From NCBI RefSeq assembly GCF_025753815.1, contig NZ_JAOWRF010000353.1, positions 1-53,391 on the forward strand: 53,391 bases of DNA, written 5' to 3'. This document shows positions 53,300-53,391 of this stretch, piece by piece. The notes beneath the pieces were generated by a model. That model was not told where the DNA came from and did no database searches. It saw only the letters and a list, made by a program, of their open reading frames with translations. Each line of letters starts with the position of its first letter. Within the stretch, counting starts at the first letter, position 1. The position numbers and the translations under genes were made by a program. Source of the stretch: Plectonema radiosum NIES-515. Lineage in GTDB: Bacteria; Cyanobacteriota; Cyanobacteriia; Cyanobacteriales; Nostocaceae.

Positions 53300-53391
53300 A
53301 CGTTTGTGTGGTGTACGTCCAGAGACTTTTAGCCAGATATTAGCAATGGGTGCGATCGCACAGTCAGCCGAAACAAAAAACAGGACGGCCA
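53256..53391 (+). mobile_element. 5' end of an IS5-like transposase, runs off the window
   Basis: In frame with ATG 53256 the sequence reads M-T-stop-EQVKSLKPEDFKRLCGVRPETF and continues to the edge. The KPEDFKR-GV-PETF pattern is typical of the N-terminal DNA-binding part of IS5-group transposases common in Nostoc. TAG at 53262-53264 replaces what would normally be a Tyr codon, so the copy may be dead or start later. The insertion lies inside the VirB4/TraC-like fragment. Confidence 0.4.

Overview
The window looks like a heterocystous, Nostoc/Anabaena-type cyanobacterium. HIP1 octamers (GCGATCGC) are scattered throughout, Nostoc-style small dispersed GC-rich repeats interrupt both spacers and genes, the TonB-dependent receptor carries the AMIN domain common in cyanobacteria, and several flanking genes look like parts of a large cyanobacterial plasmid. 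No rRNA, tRNA or CRISPR array was seen.

Layout. 1-795: hairpin and a frameshifted coiled-coil gene. 1265-5242 (minus): an uptake pair, a TonB-dependent outer-membrane receptor and an AmpG/FptX-like MFS permease. 5243-5890: AT-rich divergent promoter region with a Fur-box-like dyad. 5891-46988 (plus): one biosynthetic array of about 41 kb. It contains a free-standing carrier protein, two AcpS-type PPTase homologues, a salicylate synthase, a benzoate-CoA-ligase-like aryl ligase, a KAS III-like/ACP fusion, four NRPS proteins, a free-standing condensation-like protein, a JmjC/cupin-type oxygenase, a diaminobutyrate aminotransferase, a PanP-type aspartate decarboxylase, a methyltransferase, a KS-AT-ACP PKS, two P450s, a MATE exporter, an SDR and an O-methyltransferase. 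47158-53391: decaying plasmid material, with a replication-protein fragment, a broken Uma2 gene, a compact operon of five tiny genes, membrane proteins, a frameshifted P-loop ATPase, a VirB4/TraC-like fragment and the start of an insertion-sequence transposase.

How the genes fit together (inference). Chorismate gives salicylate, which the ligase would activate onto the carrier protein. NRPS 1 (Cy-A-MT-PCP) has a cysteine-like code and would build a hydroxyphenyl-thiazoline. NRPS 2 (C-A-PCP-E) adds a D-residue. NRPS 3 has a 2,4-diaminobutyrate-like code and then a beta-alanine-like code; the PKS adds malonate; NRPS 4 adds a second beta-alanine-like unit and releases through a thioesterase. The diaminobutyrate aminotransferase and PanP-type decarboxylase supply exactly the unusual monomers read from the adenylation domains. 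With the TonB/MFS uptake pair next door, the best reading is a plasmid-borne salicylate-thiazoline siderophore pathway. I do not recognise a described product with this monomer order.

The most unusual points are catalytic-residue departures in several proteins: the free-standing C protein has Met for the catalytic His, the next NRPS starts with only half a C domain, the thioesterase has a Cys nucleophile, the SDR lacks its Tyr, both P450s lack the I-helix Thr, the KAS III lacks its His, and the second AcpS lacks its metal-binding Glu. In addition, mobile repeats are inserted in frame inside the megasynthases.
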